Positions 1 to 6,944 of a stretch of 11,429 bases of DNA are shown here, piece after piece. Made by a program: the position numbers and the translations under genes. The stretch is from Spirochaetales bacterium (lineage in GTDB: Bacteria; Spirochaetota; Spirochaetia; DSM-2461): positions 1 to 11,429 of the forward strand of contig PDRU01000111.1 of the NCBI GenBank assembly GCA_002748225.1. The letters are read 5' to 3'. The notes beneath the pieces are model-generated. The model was given only the letters and a program-made list of their open reading frames with translations, was not told where the DNA came from and did not search any database. Position 1 is the first letter of the stretch, and every line of letters begins with the position of its first letter.

Positions 1-573
1 ATAGCGCTTAAAGCCCGGCGGCTGAAAGGCGAAAAAGCGGTGCCTTATATTCCTGAAACACTTCACATAGAGGTACCGGCTCAGGGCGCTTCAAATTTCT
101 TTCTTTCTCAGGCAGCCCGCAGCATTACACTGGTCAAAGATAATTCCTTTCCCAGCCCGCCGCAGCAGTCAGGAAGCGTCCTGCTGGCCGGCTCCTACCC
201 GGATTTCTTTTCCGAAGGACTGCGCCGCTACCCGGAGGCCCGCACATGGTGGCTGAACTACCATGCCACCCGCGCGGAATATGAAAATGACGGCCGAAGG
301 CTCCTGCAGACCGCCCGCAATTACGATACGGTTATTGTTCTGCTGCCGGATGCCGACATGGCCATGCTGCTGAATGAACTGAAACCGGTTGCTGAAAAAG
401 TTATTTTTATATCAGTACTTTCGCCGGCCCATCTGGACGCGCTTCCGTGGGCGCGCACAGCTCTGGCGGCCTACGGCACCGGCAGCGACAGTCTCCGTGC
501 CGCTTTTGCTGCTCTGGCAGGCGATTTTATCCCGCAGGGCAAACTGCCCATACCGCTTGAATACAGCCAATGA
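1..573 (+). CDS. Glycoside hydrolase family 3 protein, C-terminal part (5' end outside the window)
   Basis: The frame is open from base 1 to the TGA at 571-573, so only the last 190 residues are seen; the GTG at 40 is inside the gene. The fragment starts with a helix, followed by 'AARSITLVKDN', which resembles the 'a.rSiTLvrn' signature at the start of the GH3 C-terminal (alpha/beta sandwich) domain. It then has a beta-alpha pattern with 'TVIVLLPDADMAMLLNEL' and ends 'GKLPIPLEYSQ', like the usual GH3 ending 'sGKLPvsip'. Family members are mostly beta-N-acetylhexosaminidases or beta-glucosidases. The catalytic N-terminal barrel is not in the window, so the substrate cannot be given; a role in amino-sugar or cell-wall glycan turnover is an inference. 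The stop overlaps the start of the next gene (ATGA), so the two are translationally coupled. I am fairly sure of the family and unsure of the activity. Confidence 0.72.
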   Translation: MALKARRLKGEKAVPYIPETLHIEVPAQGASNFFLSQAARSITLVKDNSFPSPPQQSGSVLLAGSYPDFFSEGLRRYPEARTWWLNYHATRAEYENDGRRLLQTARNYDTVIVLLPDADMAMLLNELKPVAEKVIFISVLSPAHLDALPWARTALAAYGTGSDSLRAAFAALAGDFIPQGKLPIPLEYSQ

Positions 574-1442
574 AAACGTCAGAGCAGACAGACGCTTACG
601 CCGGTTCACACTGGCGCCGGATACCCCCAGCATTATTTGAAGCGGTTAAAACCTATCTGAAAAAAGACGAATGGCAGCATGTAGCCCTCACTTCCCGTCT
701 GGGTGAACGCGGCGGTAAGCTGTGGGCCGCTGCCGGTGCCGGCGGGCAAATTACCGGAGCTGTGTATTTTTCGCCTTACGGAGTACTCCTTCCGGCCTAC
801 ACTCCCCCGCCGGAGAAAAAATTTTTCCGTCAATTTCTTCAGCGCAGAAAAAATAAGCTCTACACGATCATCGGAATGGGAGAAAGAGTTATTCATCTGG
901 AACTGCTCATCAAAGCCGCTCCTTCTGACGCGCAGAACTACCGTCTGCTCACAGCGGCAGGCCCCCTGGAGCCCTCCGGCTTTTCACCGGGCACCGCACT
1001 GAAACTGCCCGGCCGACTGACTGTCAGCCGCGCCCGGCCTGAAGATACTGACCTGCTCTGGCCGCTTCAGAGAGCCTACCTGAAAGAAGAAGTGTTCCGG
1101 CAGAACCGCCGTTTCAGCGAAGAACAGGGACGCAAACTGTTCAGACTGAATCTGCAGAATCAGATTGTATATTATGCTTCACTGGACGGCCGGCCGGCAG
1201 CTAAAGCCGCCACAAATGCCAGGGGCATGCAGTGGGACCAGATAGGGGGCGTGTATACGGTACCGGAGCTGCGAGGCAGGGGCCTGGGCACTCATGTCGC
1301 GGCCCGTCTTCTGCAGGCAGTGCAGTCAGAAAAAAAACAGGCCTGCCTTTTTGTTAAGCCGGACAACACGCCCGCGCTTTCCCTGTACAGAAAAATGGGT
1401 TTTCAGGACCGCGGAGGATTCCGCATATCCTACTGGAAATAA
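570..1442 (+). CDS. GNAT family N-acetyltransferase with an N-terminal extension domain
   Basis: This 290-residue protein has a typical GNAT fold in its second half (about residues 150-290). The acetyl-CoA pyrophosphate loop is visible as R-G-R-G-L-G at residues 235-240, preceded by the strand 'IGGVYTVPEL'. It is followed by the motif-B signature 'VKPDNTPALSLYRKMGF', where the Asn and Tyr contact CoA or act in catalysis in many members. The first 150 residues form a separate domain ('GAVYFSPYGVLLPAY') that resembles the DUF4081-type N-terminal half found in two-domain GNATs; this is a weaker call. The acceptor substrate is unknown. The ATG overlaps the TGA of the GH3 gene and has no good ribosome binding site of its own, so expression should depend on coupling to that gene. 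A hairpin with a T-run follows the stop. Confidence 0.8.
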   Translation: MKTSEQTDAYAGSHWRRIPPALFEAVKTYLKKDEWQHVALTSRLGERGGKLWAAAGAGGQITGAVYFSPYGVLLPAYTPPPEKKFFRQFLQRRKNKLYTIIGMGERVIHLELLIKAAPSDAQNYRLLTAAGPLEPSGFSPGTALKLPGRLTVSRARPEDTDLLWPLQRAYLKEEVFRQNRRFSEEQGRKLFRLNLQNQIVYYASLDGRPAAKAATNARGMQWDQIGGVYTVPELRGRGLGTHVAARLLQAVQSEKKQACLFVKPDNTPALSLYRKMGFQDRGGFRISYWK

Positions 1443-1444
1443 AC

Positions 1445-1463
1445 AAAGGCAAAAGCCTTTTTG
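1445..1463 (+). terminator. Short rho-independent terminator after the GNAT gene
   Basis: The arms AAAGGC (1445-1450) and GCCTTT (1455-1460) form a 6-bp stem with an AAAA loop, running into further T residues directly after the GNAT stop. The stem is short, so it may be leaky. The T-run continues into the -35 box of the glgA promoter. Confidence 0.5.
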
Positions 1464-1489
1464 TCAAAAGAGCCAACATCGGTTACAAT
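1461..1489 (+). promoter_or_regulatory. Sigma-70-type promoter of glgA
   Basis: TTGTCA (1461-1466) and TACAAT (1484-1489) each match the consensus at five of six bases and are separated by the optimal 17 bp. Transcription would start near 1496, about 50 bases before the glgA ATG. This suggests glgA is transcribed separately from the GH3-GNAT pair, although read-through from upstream remains possible. Confidence 0.62.
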
Positions 1490-1544
1490 ATGGCCTGGTT
1501 GTTTTAACCGGTTGAAAGCTGCTGCTGCCCCCGGAGGATACAGC

Positions 1545-3008
1545 ATGAAAATACTTATCGTAACCAGTGAAGCTGTTCCCTTTGCCAAAACAGGCGGCCT
1601 GGCCGATGCGGTTCCCGCTTTGGCCGCCGCCATGAAAAAAACTGGACACGATGTCCGCGTTATAATGCCGCGCTACTACGGGATAAACCGGGATGCACTG
1701 ACAAAAACGGCCGCGCCTCTGGGTGTACCGATGGGCGGAGGGGAAACATGGTGCGGAGTTTTTACAACTTTTCTGCCGAATACCAAAGTGCCGGTCTATT
1801 TTCTGGATCAGGAAGAGCTCTACGGGCGGACAGGGCTGTACGGTCCTGACGGCTCTTCCTCCTGGCCGGATAATGACCGCCGCTACGCGTTTCTTTCCGC
1901 GGCAGCCTTTCAGCTCTGCCGCAGCCTTCAATGGATACCCGACATTCTTCACGCGCACGACTGGCAGGCAGCGCCGGCAGTCTGGATGCTGGCCGTCAGG
2001 GAGCGGTTCAAAGACTTTTCGCACACCGCTTCCGTGCTGACCGTGCATAATCTGGGCTATCAGGGTATTTTTCCCGTGAGTTCTCTGGGGGTTTTTGACA
2101 ATGATTTTCAGCAGCGCATCCATGCTTCCGGAGGGCTGCAGTTCGAAGAAGTGAACTTTCTGGCAGCCGGCCTGGCCCATGCCGACCGCATTACAACTGT
2201 CTCCCCCACTTACGCTCAGGAAATACTCCGGGATGAATACTCCGAGCGGCTGGGAGCGCTTTTAAACAGCCGGAAGGACCGGATAACCGGTATTCTTAAC
2301 GGTATGGACTACAGTGAGTGGAACCCCGCTTCTGACAAAGCTCTGGCACCTGACAACTATAATGCGCGGACTCTCAGAAAAAAAGAAAAGGTAAAACTGC
2401 GTCTGCAAATGGAAATGGGCCTGCCTCTCAACCTGGAAATACCTCTGTTCGGCATGGTAACACGGCTGACCGGCCAGAAAGGTGTGGATTTACTCATGGA
2501 CGCGCGGGGAAGCGGCACGCAAGCCTTCCGGGAAGGCCGCGCGCAGCTTGCCGTTCTTGGAAGCGGAGAGAAGTACTTTGAAGATGCCATGAAAAATCTG
2601 GCCGGCTGTTTTCCGGCCTCTGTAGGTGTCCGGCTGGCTTTCAGCGGCCCTTTGTCCCGTCTTATTGAAGGGGGATCAGACTTTTTTCTAATGCCCAGCC
2701 GGTACGAACCCTGCGGTTTGAACCAGATGTATTCTCTGCGCTACGGCACACTGCCCGTAGTCCGGCACACAGGCGGCCTTGCCGACACAGTTACCGACCT
2801 GAACGGGCACCCTGAAAACGGCAACGGTTTTGTTTTCAACAACGCTGATGCCGAAGACATGGGAGACGCAATCCGCAGAGCTGCCGAATTCTTTTCTGAC
2901 AAAAAAGCCCTGAAAGCCGCCCGCAGGCGGGCCATGAAACAGCGCTTCAGCTGGATTAATTCAGCACAGGGTTATCTGGAAGTGTACGGAAAAGCATTGG
3001 GAAAATAA
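1545..3008 (+). CDS. glgA: Glycogen synthase (ADP-glucose:alpha-1,4-glucan glucosyltransferase, GT5)
   Basis: This cytoplasmic enzyme extends alpha-1,4-glucan chains from ADP-glucose. The N-terminal sugar-nucleotide motif K-T-G-G-L-A-D lies at residues 15-21, with Lys15 at the same number as in the E. coli enzyme. 'HAHDWQ' follows, with the second His at 138. The second Rossmann domain has 'RLTGQKGVDLL' and then 'PSRYEPCGLNQ' with the conserved Glu at 388, followed by 'RYGTLPVVRHTGGLADTV'. The length is 487 residues, close to the usual 475-490. The open frame reaches back to 1461, but the ATG at 1545 is chosen because GGAGGA at 1533-1538 sits 6 bases before it and the protein then begins with the family's standard 'MKILIVTSEA'. 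No other glycogen genes are in the window, so it stands alone here. It converges with a regulator gene 15 bases downstream and has no clear terminator. Confidence 0.95.
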   Translation: MKILIVTSEAVPFAKTGGLADAVPALAAAMKKTGHDVRVIMPRYYGINRDALTKTAAPLGVPMGGGETWCGVFTTFLPNTKVPVYFLDQEELYGRTGLYGPDGSSSWPDNDRRYAFLSAAAFQLCRSLQWIPDILHAHDWQAAPAVWMLAVRERFKDFSHTASVLTVHNLGYQGIFPVSSLGVFDNDFQQRIHASGGLQFEEVNFLAAGLAHADRITTVSPTYAQEILRDEYSERLGALLNSRKDRITGILNGMDYSEWNPASDKALAPDNYNARTLRKKEKVKLRLQMEMGLPLNLEIPLFGMVTRLTGQKGVDLLMDARGSGTQAFREGRAQLAVLGSGEKYFEDAMKNLAGCFPASVGVRLAFSGPLSRLIEGGSDFFLMPSRYEPCGLNQMYSLRYGTLPVVRHTGGLADTVTDLNGHPENGNGFVFNNADAEDMGDAIRRAAEFFSDKKALKAARRRAMKQRFSWINSAQGYLEVYGKALGK

Positions 3009-3023
3009 GGCGCGCGTCAAAAT

Positions 3024-3650
3024 TCAGGATTTATTGTTTTTCAAAGCTTCCACCAGATCGTCATGAAAGGGAACGGTTTTCAGCCATACATCATGGGAAT
3101 CGATAAGGACATCCAGGTACTCGTTTAATCCGTCAGTCAGGGACAGAACAAGAGACACAAGCATTCTCATTCCGCTCAATTCGAGAAGCAGGGCATGAAA
3201 CTTTCTGTCCAGCTGCATGGAAAAAATATTTTTTTCAGCTTCCGCGAGCATCTGCTGAGACAGCTCGGAAAGACGCTGTAAATCCGCATTGGAAGCCCGT
3301 TCCACTGCACGGTGTATGGCAAGCTGTTCAAGCCAGATCCTTATATCCAGCAATTCCCTGTAGTTCACCTTCATGAGCTTTAAGCGCAGGGAACCGTCGG
3401 GAAAATTCTCTTTGACAAAAGTTCCTTTTCCCTGGGAAACCTCAAGAATGCCCTGCTCCACCAGCGTTTTTAAGGCTTCACGGACAGTGTTTCTTCCCAC
3501 AGAGAATTTGTGCGCCAGAAACCGTTCGGAAGGCAGCCGGTCACCAGCTTTCAAACCTTCCGTACAGATATAACTGCATATCGTATCGCTGACTTTAACA
3601 TAGAGAAAATCCTTTGAAACCGTTCCGTAAGAGGAATCTCCGCTGGCCAT
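3024..3650 (-). CDS. GntR family regulator, FadR/FCD subfamily, apparently short at the C-terminus
   Basis: This 208-residue transcription factor has a GntR winged helix in the first 75 residues, shown by 'GDRLPSERFLAHKFSVGRNTVREALKTL' split around the recognition helix and the wing 'GKGTFVKE'. An all-helical FCD ligand domain follows, from 'RELLDIRIWLEQLA'. The DRKFH segment supplies the Asp and first His of the usual FCD metal site, and 'PFHDDLVEAL' supplies another His. The chain stops a few residues after this, whereas family members normally continue about 20-25 residues through a last helix carrying one more His. The ATG follows the TAA of the permease gene directly (TAAATG); the nearest GGGAG is 14 bases away, so translation is probably coupled. 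As the last gene of the transporter operon it probably controls that operon in response to the imported compound or a product of it; this is inferred from position. Confidence 0.88.
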   Translation of the reverse strand: MASGDSSYGTVSKDFLYVKVSDTICSYICTEGLKAGDRLPSERFLAHKFSVGRNTVREALKTLVEQGILEVSQGKGTFVKENFPDGSLRLKLMKVNYRELLDIRIWLEQLAIHRAVERASNADLQRLSELSQQMLAEAEKNIFSMQLDRKFHALLLELSGMRMLVSLVLSLTDGLNEYLDVLIDSHDVWLKTVPFHDDLVEALKNNKS

Positions 3651-4493
3651 TTATTCTTTTACAGCTCCCGCAGTTAAACCTTCAACAACAAACTTCTGCA
3701 TTATCGCAAACATAACCGCCGTTGGAAGAAGAGCCAGAACACCGCCGGACATCAGCACACCCCATTTGACATCGTATTTTCCAATAAGAGACTTCAGTCC
3801 TACCGGTATTGTCCACATATCCGCGGTACTTATAAATATGGTTCCGGCAATCAGTTCATTCCAGGCACCGATAAACGCAAAAACAAAAACAGCCACAATA
3901 CCGGGAATCATGACAGGAAGAATAATTCTCAATAGACTCTGAATCTTTGTGCATCCGTCCACATACGCCGCTTCTTCCAGGGTGTAGGGAATACGTTCAA
4001 AAAAACTCCGCATGGTTATAACACAGAAAGGCAGGTTCATAATCAGATAAAAAACAAACAGACTGAAACGGGTATTGATTAAACCCGATTTGGCAAAGAT
4101 AAGATACAGAGGAATAATAACCAGAATACCGGGGATCATCTGGGTAACCAGAAAGAAAATCAGAATACTTCTTTTACCGCTGAACTCATATCTGGCAAAG
4201 CCGTAACCGCCCAGTATGGCCAGTAAGGTAATGCATATTCCGGTAGAGACCGAAACAATCAGGCTGTTTTTCAGCATGCGCCCGTATTTGTACATGGAAA
4301 AAAGCTGCTGATAGTTCTTCAGGGTAAACGTATGCGGGTAGTAGGTCATTTTCTGGGCGTTGATTATTTCCTGATGCGGTTTAAAGGAAGTAGCGGCCAT
4401 CCAGTATATGGGAAGCAGAACCAGCAGAAGAAAGAAAAGAAGAACAATAAATTTTATGCCATGCTGTAAAAGCGATTTTACTTTAATTTTCAT
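3651..4493 (-). CDS. Carbohydrate ABC transporter permease, MalG type (CUT1)
   Basis: This 280-residue inner-membrane protein has about six hydrophobic segments, beginning at residues 14-35. The cytoplasmic coupling-loop motif is visible as E-A-A at 174-176 followed by D-G at 179-180 and 'LPVMIPG', the BPD_transp_1 pattern that contacts the ATPase. The large first periplasmic loop ('YYPHTFTLKNYQQLF') is typical of the MalG/AraQ branch, which carries sugars and sugar-like compounds; the substrate itself cannot be read from the sequence. The ATG overlaps the TAA of the partner permease by one base (TAATG) and has GGGAG (4501-4505) seven bases upstream. It pairs with the preceding gene to form the channel and lies directly before the regulator. 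Confidence 0.93.
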   Translation of the reverse strand: MKIKVKSLLQHGIKFIVLLFFLLLVLLPIYWMAATSFKPHQEIINAQKMTYYPHTFTLKNYQQLFSMYKYGRMLKNSLIVSVSTGICITLLAILGGYGFARYEFSGKRSILIFFLVTQMIPGILVIIPLYLIFAKSGLINTRFSLFVFYLIMNLPFCVITMRSFFERIPYTLEEAAYVDGCTKIQSLLRIILPVMIPGIVAVFVFAFIGAWNELIAGTIFISTADMWTIPVGLKSLIGKYDVKWGVLMSGGVLALLPTAVMFAIMQKFVVEGLTAGAVKE

Positions 4494-5488
4494 TAGAATT
4501 CTCCCGCTTTGCTGTATTTGGAAACTTTAAGGAAAAATACGGCATACACAACAAGCACAATAATAAGCAATACGCCCAGAGCGGAAGCCAGCCCGAAGTC
4601 GTAACTGGAAAATGCCCGTGTGTACATAAACGACGGCAGCGTTTGAGAATAATTGGCCGGACCGCCATTGGTAATAATAACAATGAGATCAAATGAGTTA
4701 AAAATCCATATAGTCCTTAAGAGTATCGTAACAATAATGGTGGGTTTGATGTACGGAATTGTTATTTGAGCAAAGCGCCGCAAAGCCCCGCAGCCGTCCA
4801 TATGGGCTGCTTCATAGACATCGGCGGGAATAGACTGCAATGCCGCCAGGAGCATAATGGCAAAAAAAGGTATGCCCATCCAGATCATGGCAAAGATAAC
4901 AACCAGAAGAGACAGCCCCGGTGTTCCCAGCCACGCAATATTTTCACCGACAGAGCCGAAAAGGTGAATAAGATTATTCACAATTCCATATTCACCGTTA
5001 AAAGACCAGCGGTAAATTAAACCTATAACAAAGGCGGAAAACGCCCAGGGAAGAAAAACAATGGCCTGATACAGCCCGCGGCCGAAAAATCTTTTTCTCA
5101 GGGCAAAAGCCAGAGCCATTCCCAGAAGGAACTGGCCTGTAACACTGGCCACAACATAGAGCAGCGAATTTTTTATAATCAGCCAGATGTCGGAATCAGA
5201 AAAAATCTTTCTGTAATTGTCCAGACCGGAAAAATGTATTTTATCCGGAGCACTCAGATTATACTCCTGAAAGGCCATAACAGAACTGTTGAGCAGGGGA
5301 AAACCGAACATAAAAAGCAGAAGAAGAAATGAAGGCAGAACAAAAATATAGGGTTCAAGCTTTTTCTTTGCAAAAAAATCTGTCTTTGCTCCTGAAGAAC
5401 GCCTTTTGCGCATTTTTCCGAATACAACGAGAAATATAATAAACAATACTGTAAGATAGAGGATCAGCTGCCCAATACCATTCTTCAC
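4493..5488 (-). CDS. Carbohydrate ABC transporter permease, MalF type (CUT1)
   Basis: This 331-residue inner-membrane permease is the MalF/UgpA-type half of the channel. The coupling motif E-A-A at residues 226-228 with D-G at 231-232, followed by 'IPYIKPTI', is clear, as is the family ending 'NGGPANYSQTLPSFMY'. There is an extra hydrophobic segment at residues 5-24 followed by a basic stretch ('KMRKRRSSGAK') before the usual first helix at about 47-66, so the topology may have one more helix than the simplest members. The start is GTG at 5486-5488, supported by AAAGGAGA at 5494-5501 with six bases of spacing; no competing ATG is nearby. A strong hairpin separates it from the binding-protein gene upstream. 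No ABC ATPase gene accompanies the pair; CUT1 systems often share one (MsmK/UgpC type) encoded elsewhere. Confidence 0.93.
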   Translation of the reverse strand: MKNGIGQLILYLTVLFIIFLVVFGKMRKRRSSGAKTDFFAKKKLEPYIFVLPSFLLLLFMFGFPLLNSSVMAFQEYNLSAPDKIHFSGLDNYRKIFSDSDIWLIIKNSLLYVVASVTGQFLLGMALAFALRKRFFGRGLYQAIVFLPWAFSAFVIGLIYRWSFNGEYGIVNNLIHLFGSVGENIAWLGTPGLSLLVVIFAMIWMGIPFFAIMLLAALQSIPADVYEAAHMDGCGALRRFAQITIPYIKPTIIVTILLRTIWIFNSFDLIVIITNGGPANYSQTLPSFMYTRAFSSYDFGLASALGVLLIIVLVVYAVFFLKVSKYSKAGEF

Positions 5489-5512
5489 CGTTTTCTCCTT
5501 TCAAGAGTAAAA

Positions 5513-5544
5513 GTTTCAGGCTGACCTGCCGGTCAGCCTGAAAC
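5513..5544 (-). promoter_or_regulatory. Perfect 14-bp intercistronic hairpin between binding protein and permeases
   Basis: GTTTCAGGCTGACC (5513-5526) and GGTCAGCCTGAAAC (5531-5544) are exact reverse complements around a four-base loop. On the operon strand the stem is followed by TTTTA and then the ribosome binding site of the permease gene. It could be a partial terminator, or a 3' stabiliser that keeps binding-protein mRNA more abundant than permease mRNA, a known arrangement in malEFG-type operons. Confidence 0.8.
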
Positions 5545-5570
5545 CTTTCAGTCAGAAAATAAAATTAAAA

Positions 5571-6911
5571 TCAGTCGCTTAAACCTTTTGGCTGTTCAAC
5601 TGCAGAACCCGGATTTTCCTTCAGGTACTCTTTCATTCTCTTTTCAAGTTCATCAGATACATTCGTCAACGATGTTGCGGCATCCTGCTGACCCAGCAGA
5701 TACTTCTGCATTTCTTCATGCATGGCACCCTGGTGCATATCGGTGTAATTAAAGGGACCATAGGCACAGGGAACAACCATGTCGGGATCGTTAAGCTGCT
5801 GGACAAAGGTGGCATAGTATCCGTCAGGACCGTAGAAAGGATCGTCTCCAACAGCTTTCTTGATGGGAATAAGACCCGTCAGTTTGCAGTATTCAATGTT
5901 GTTTTTGGGATCTGTCAGATATTCAATGAGCTTCCAGGCGGCATCAGGATTCTTGGAATGCGTTGAAATGGAATACGCATAGGGAGAATTAACGGTGTTA
6001 TAGATTTTGCCGTCCTTGTCGCTGCGCGGCATGGGCATAACCATCCACTGGTCATCTTCCATATTTTCAATACAGGTAGCCGCAACTTCAGAGTCGTTGA
6101 TCAGAGTTCCTGTCAGGCCGCCGGTAAAGTTGTCAACCATTTCAATAAAACCCCAGTTGATGGCATCTTTGGGAGCATTGCCGTCCAAATAGAGTCCGTT
6201 CCAGGTTTTATACCCTTCAATACACTCGGGAGAGTCAAAAAGAGCTGTACCATCGTCCGCGTAAGCTTTTCCGCCGTTGAGGCTTTCAAGGTATACAAAC
6301 AGGGGATCAAAGGCTCCGCGTGCTCCGCGGAAAGAAGTTCCGTATCTTTTTTTGCTTACATCGGTCAGCCTGCGTACGGTGTCAAAGAATTCCGAATAGG
6401 TCCAGCCTTTGGCGGGATCGAGTTTCAAACCGGCTTCTTTGGCCCAGTCTTTCCGTACGAATACACCTTTAACCATAACACCGTCAGGTACTGTGTAGGT
6501 ATCGCCGTAGAGTTCTTTTTCACTTTTCCAGACAAGCTTGGTTACTGTATCAGCATACTCATCTTCGGTTCCGGCTACATACTCATTGAGTGAGCGTACC
6601 CAGCCGGCAGAAGTGAACTGTCCCAGCCAGCCGGCCCATGTTGTCATAACGTCCGGCAGCTGCCCGGAAGAACCCAGTACAATGAGCTTGTTGGCAGCAT
6701 CATCCCAGGGAACACTTTCATAAACAACTTCAATACCTGTTTCTTCCTGGAAGCTCTTAAAGACACCTTCAAAATAGCTCTGGCGGACAGGGCTGGGGGA
6801 AACATCCAGAAAACGCAGAGGCTCTGAACTTCCGGATCCCATAACCGTTCCCGGGCAGACAATGAAGAGTGCCAGGATACCAAACACGACATAGATGCGC
6901 ATTTTCGACAT
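5571..6911 (-). CDS. Extracellular solute-binding protein of a CUT1-type (sugar) ABC importer
   Basis: This exported binding protein captures the substrate for the two permeases encoded after it. The chosen start is the ATG at 6909-6911, giving 446 residues: the ATG at 6915-6917 lies only one base from the GGAG at 6919-6922, while the chosen one has seven bases of spacing. The N-terminus is a signal peptide (basic start, then 'VVFGILALFIVC') and the mature part probably begins in 'GSGSSEP', a start common in spirochaetal binding proteins. A Cys precedes 'PGTVMG', but Val before it makes a poor lipobox, so lipidation is uncertain. The body follows family SBP_bac_1: 'SVPWDDAANKLIVLGSSGQ' with 'LPDVMTTWAGW' near the start and 'NPDAAWKLIEYLTDP' near the end. 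The substrate is unknown. It lies between the C-S lyase-like gene and the permeases, with hairpins on both sides. Confidence 0.93.
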   Translation of the reverse strand: MSKMRIYVVFGILALFIVCPGTVMGSGSSEPLRFLDVSPSPVRQSYFEGVFKSFQEETGIEVVYESVPWDDAANKLIVLGSSGQLPDVMTTWAGWLGQFTSAGWVRSLNEYVAGTEDEYADTVTKLVWKSEKELYGDTYTVPDGVMVKGVFVRKDWAKEAGLKLDPAKGWTYSEFFDTVRRLTDVSKKRYGTSFRGARGAFDPLFVYLESLNGGKAYADDGTALFDSPECIEGYKTWNGLYLDGNAPKDAINWGFIEMVDNFTGGLTGTLINDSEVAATCIENMEDDQWMVMPMPRSDKDGKIYNTVNSPYAYSISTHSKNPDAAWKLIEYLTDPKNNIEYCKLTGLIPIKKAVGDDPFYGPDGYYATFVQQLNDPDMVVPCAYGPFNYTDMHQGAMHEEMQKYLLGQQDAATSLTNVSDELEKRMKEYLKENPGSAVEQPKGLSD

Positions 6912-6926
6912 ATACATACTCCTTTT

Positions 6927-6944
6927 CCGGGAATTTTATCCCGG
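6927..6944 (-). promoter_or_regulatory. Intercistronic hairpin before the binding-protein gene
   Basis: CCGGGA (6927-6932) and TCCCGG (6939-6944) form a GC-rich 6-bp stem with a six-base AT loop. It lies directly after the TAA of the PLP-enzyme gene and just before the binding-protein ribosome binding site. There is no T-run after it on the operon strand, so an mRNA-processing or end-protecting role is more likely than termination. Confidence 0.6.

Noticed and set aside
1461..1544. N-terminal extension of glgA by 28 codons
   Set aside because: It overlaps the promoter, lacks a ribosome binding site at its start, and the family begins at the later ATG, which has a good site.
1464..2180. Long open frame on the minus strand, 238 codons
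   Set aside because: It lies opposite glgA, whose motifs are unmistakable. The translation is rich in Cys, His, Arg and Gly with no family pattern, as expected from the antisense of a GC-rich gene.
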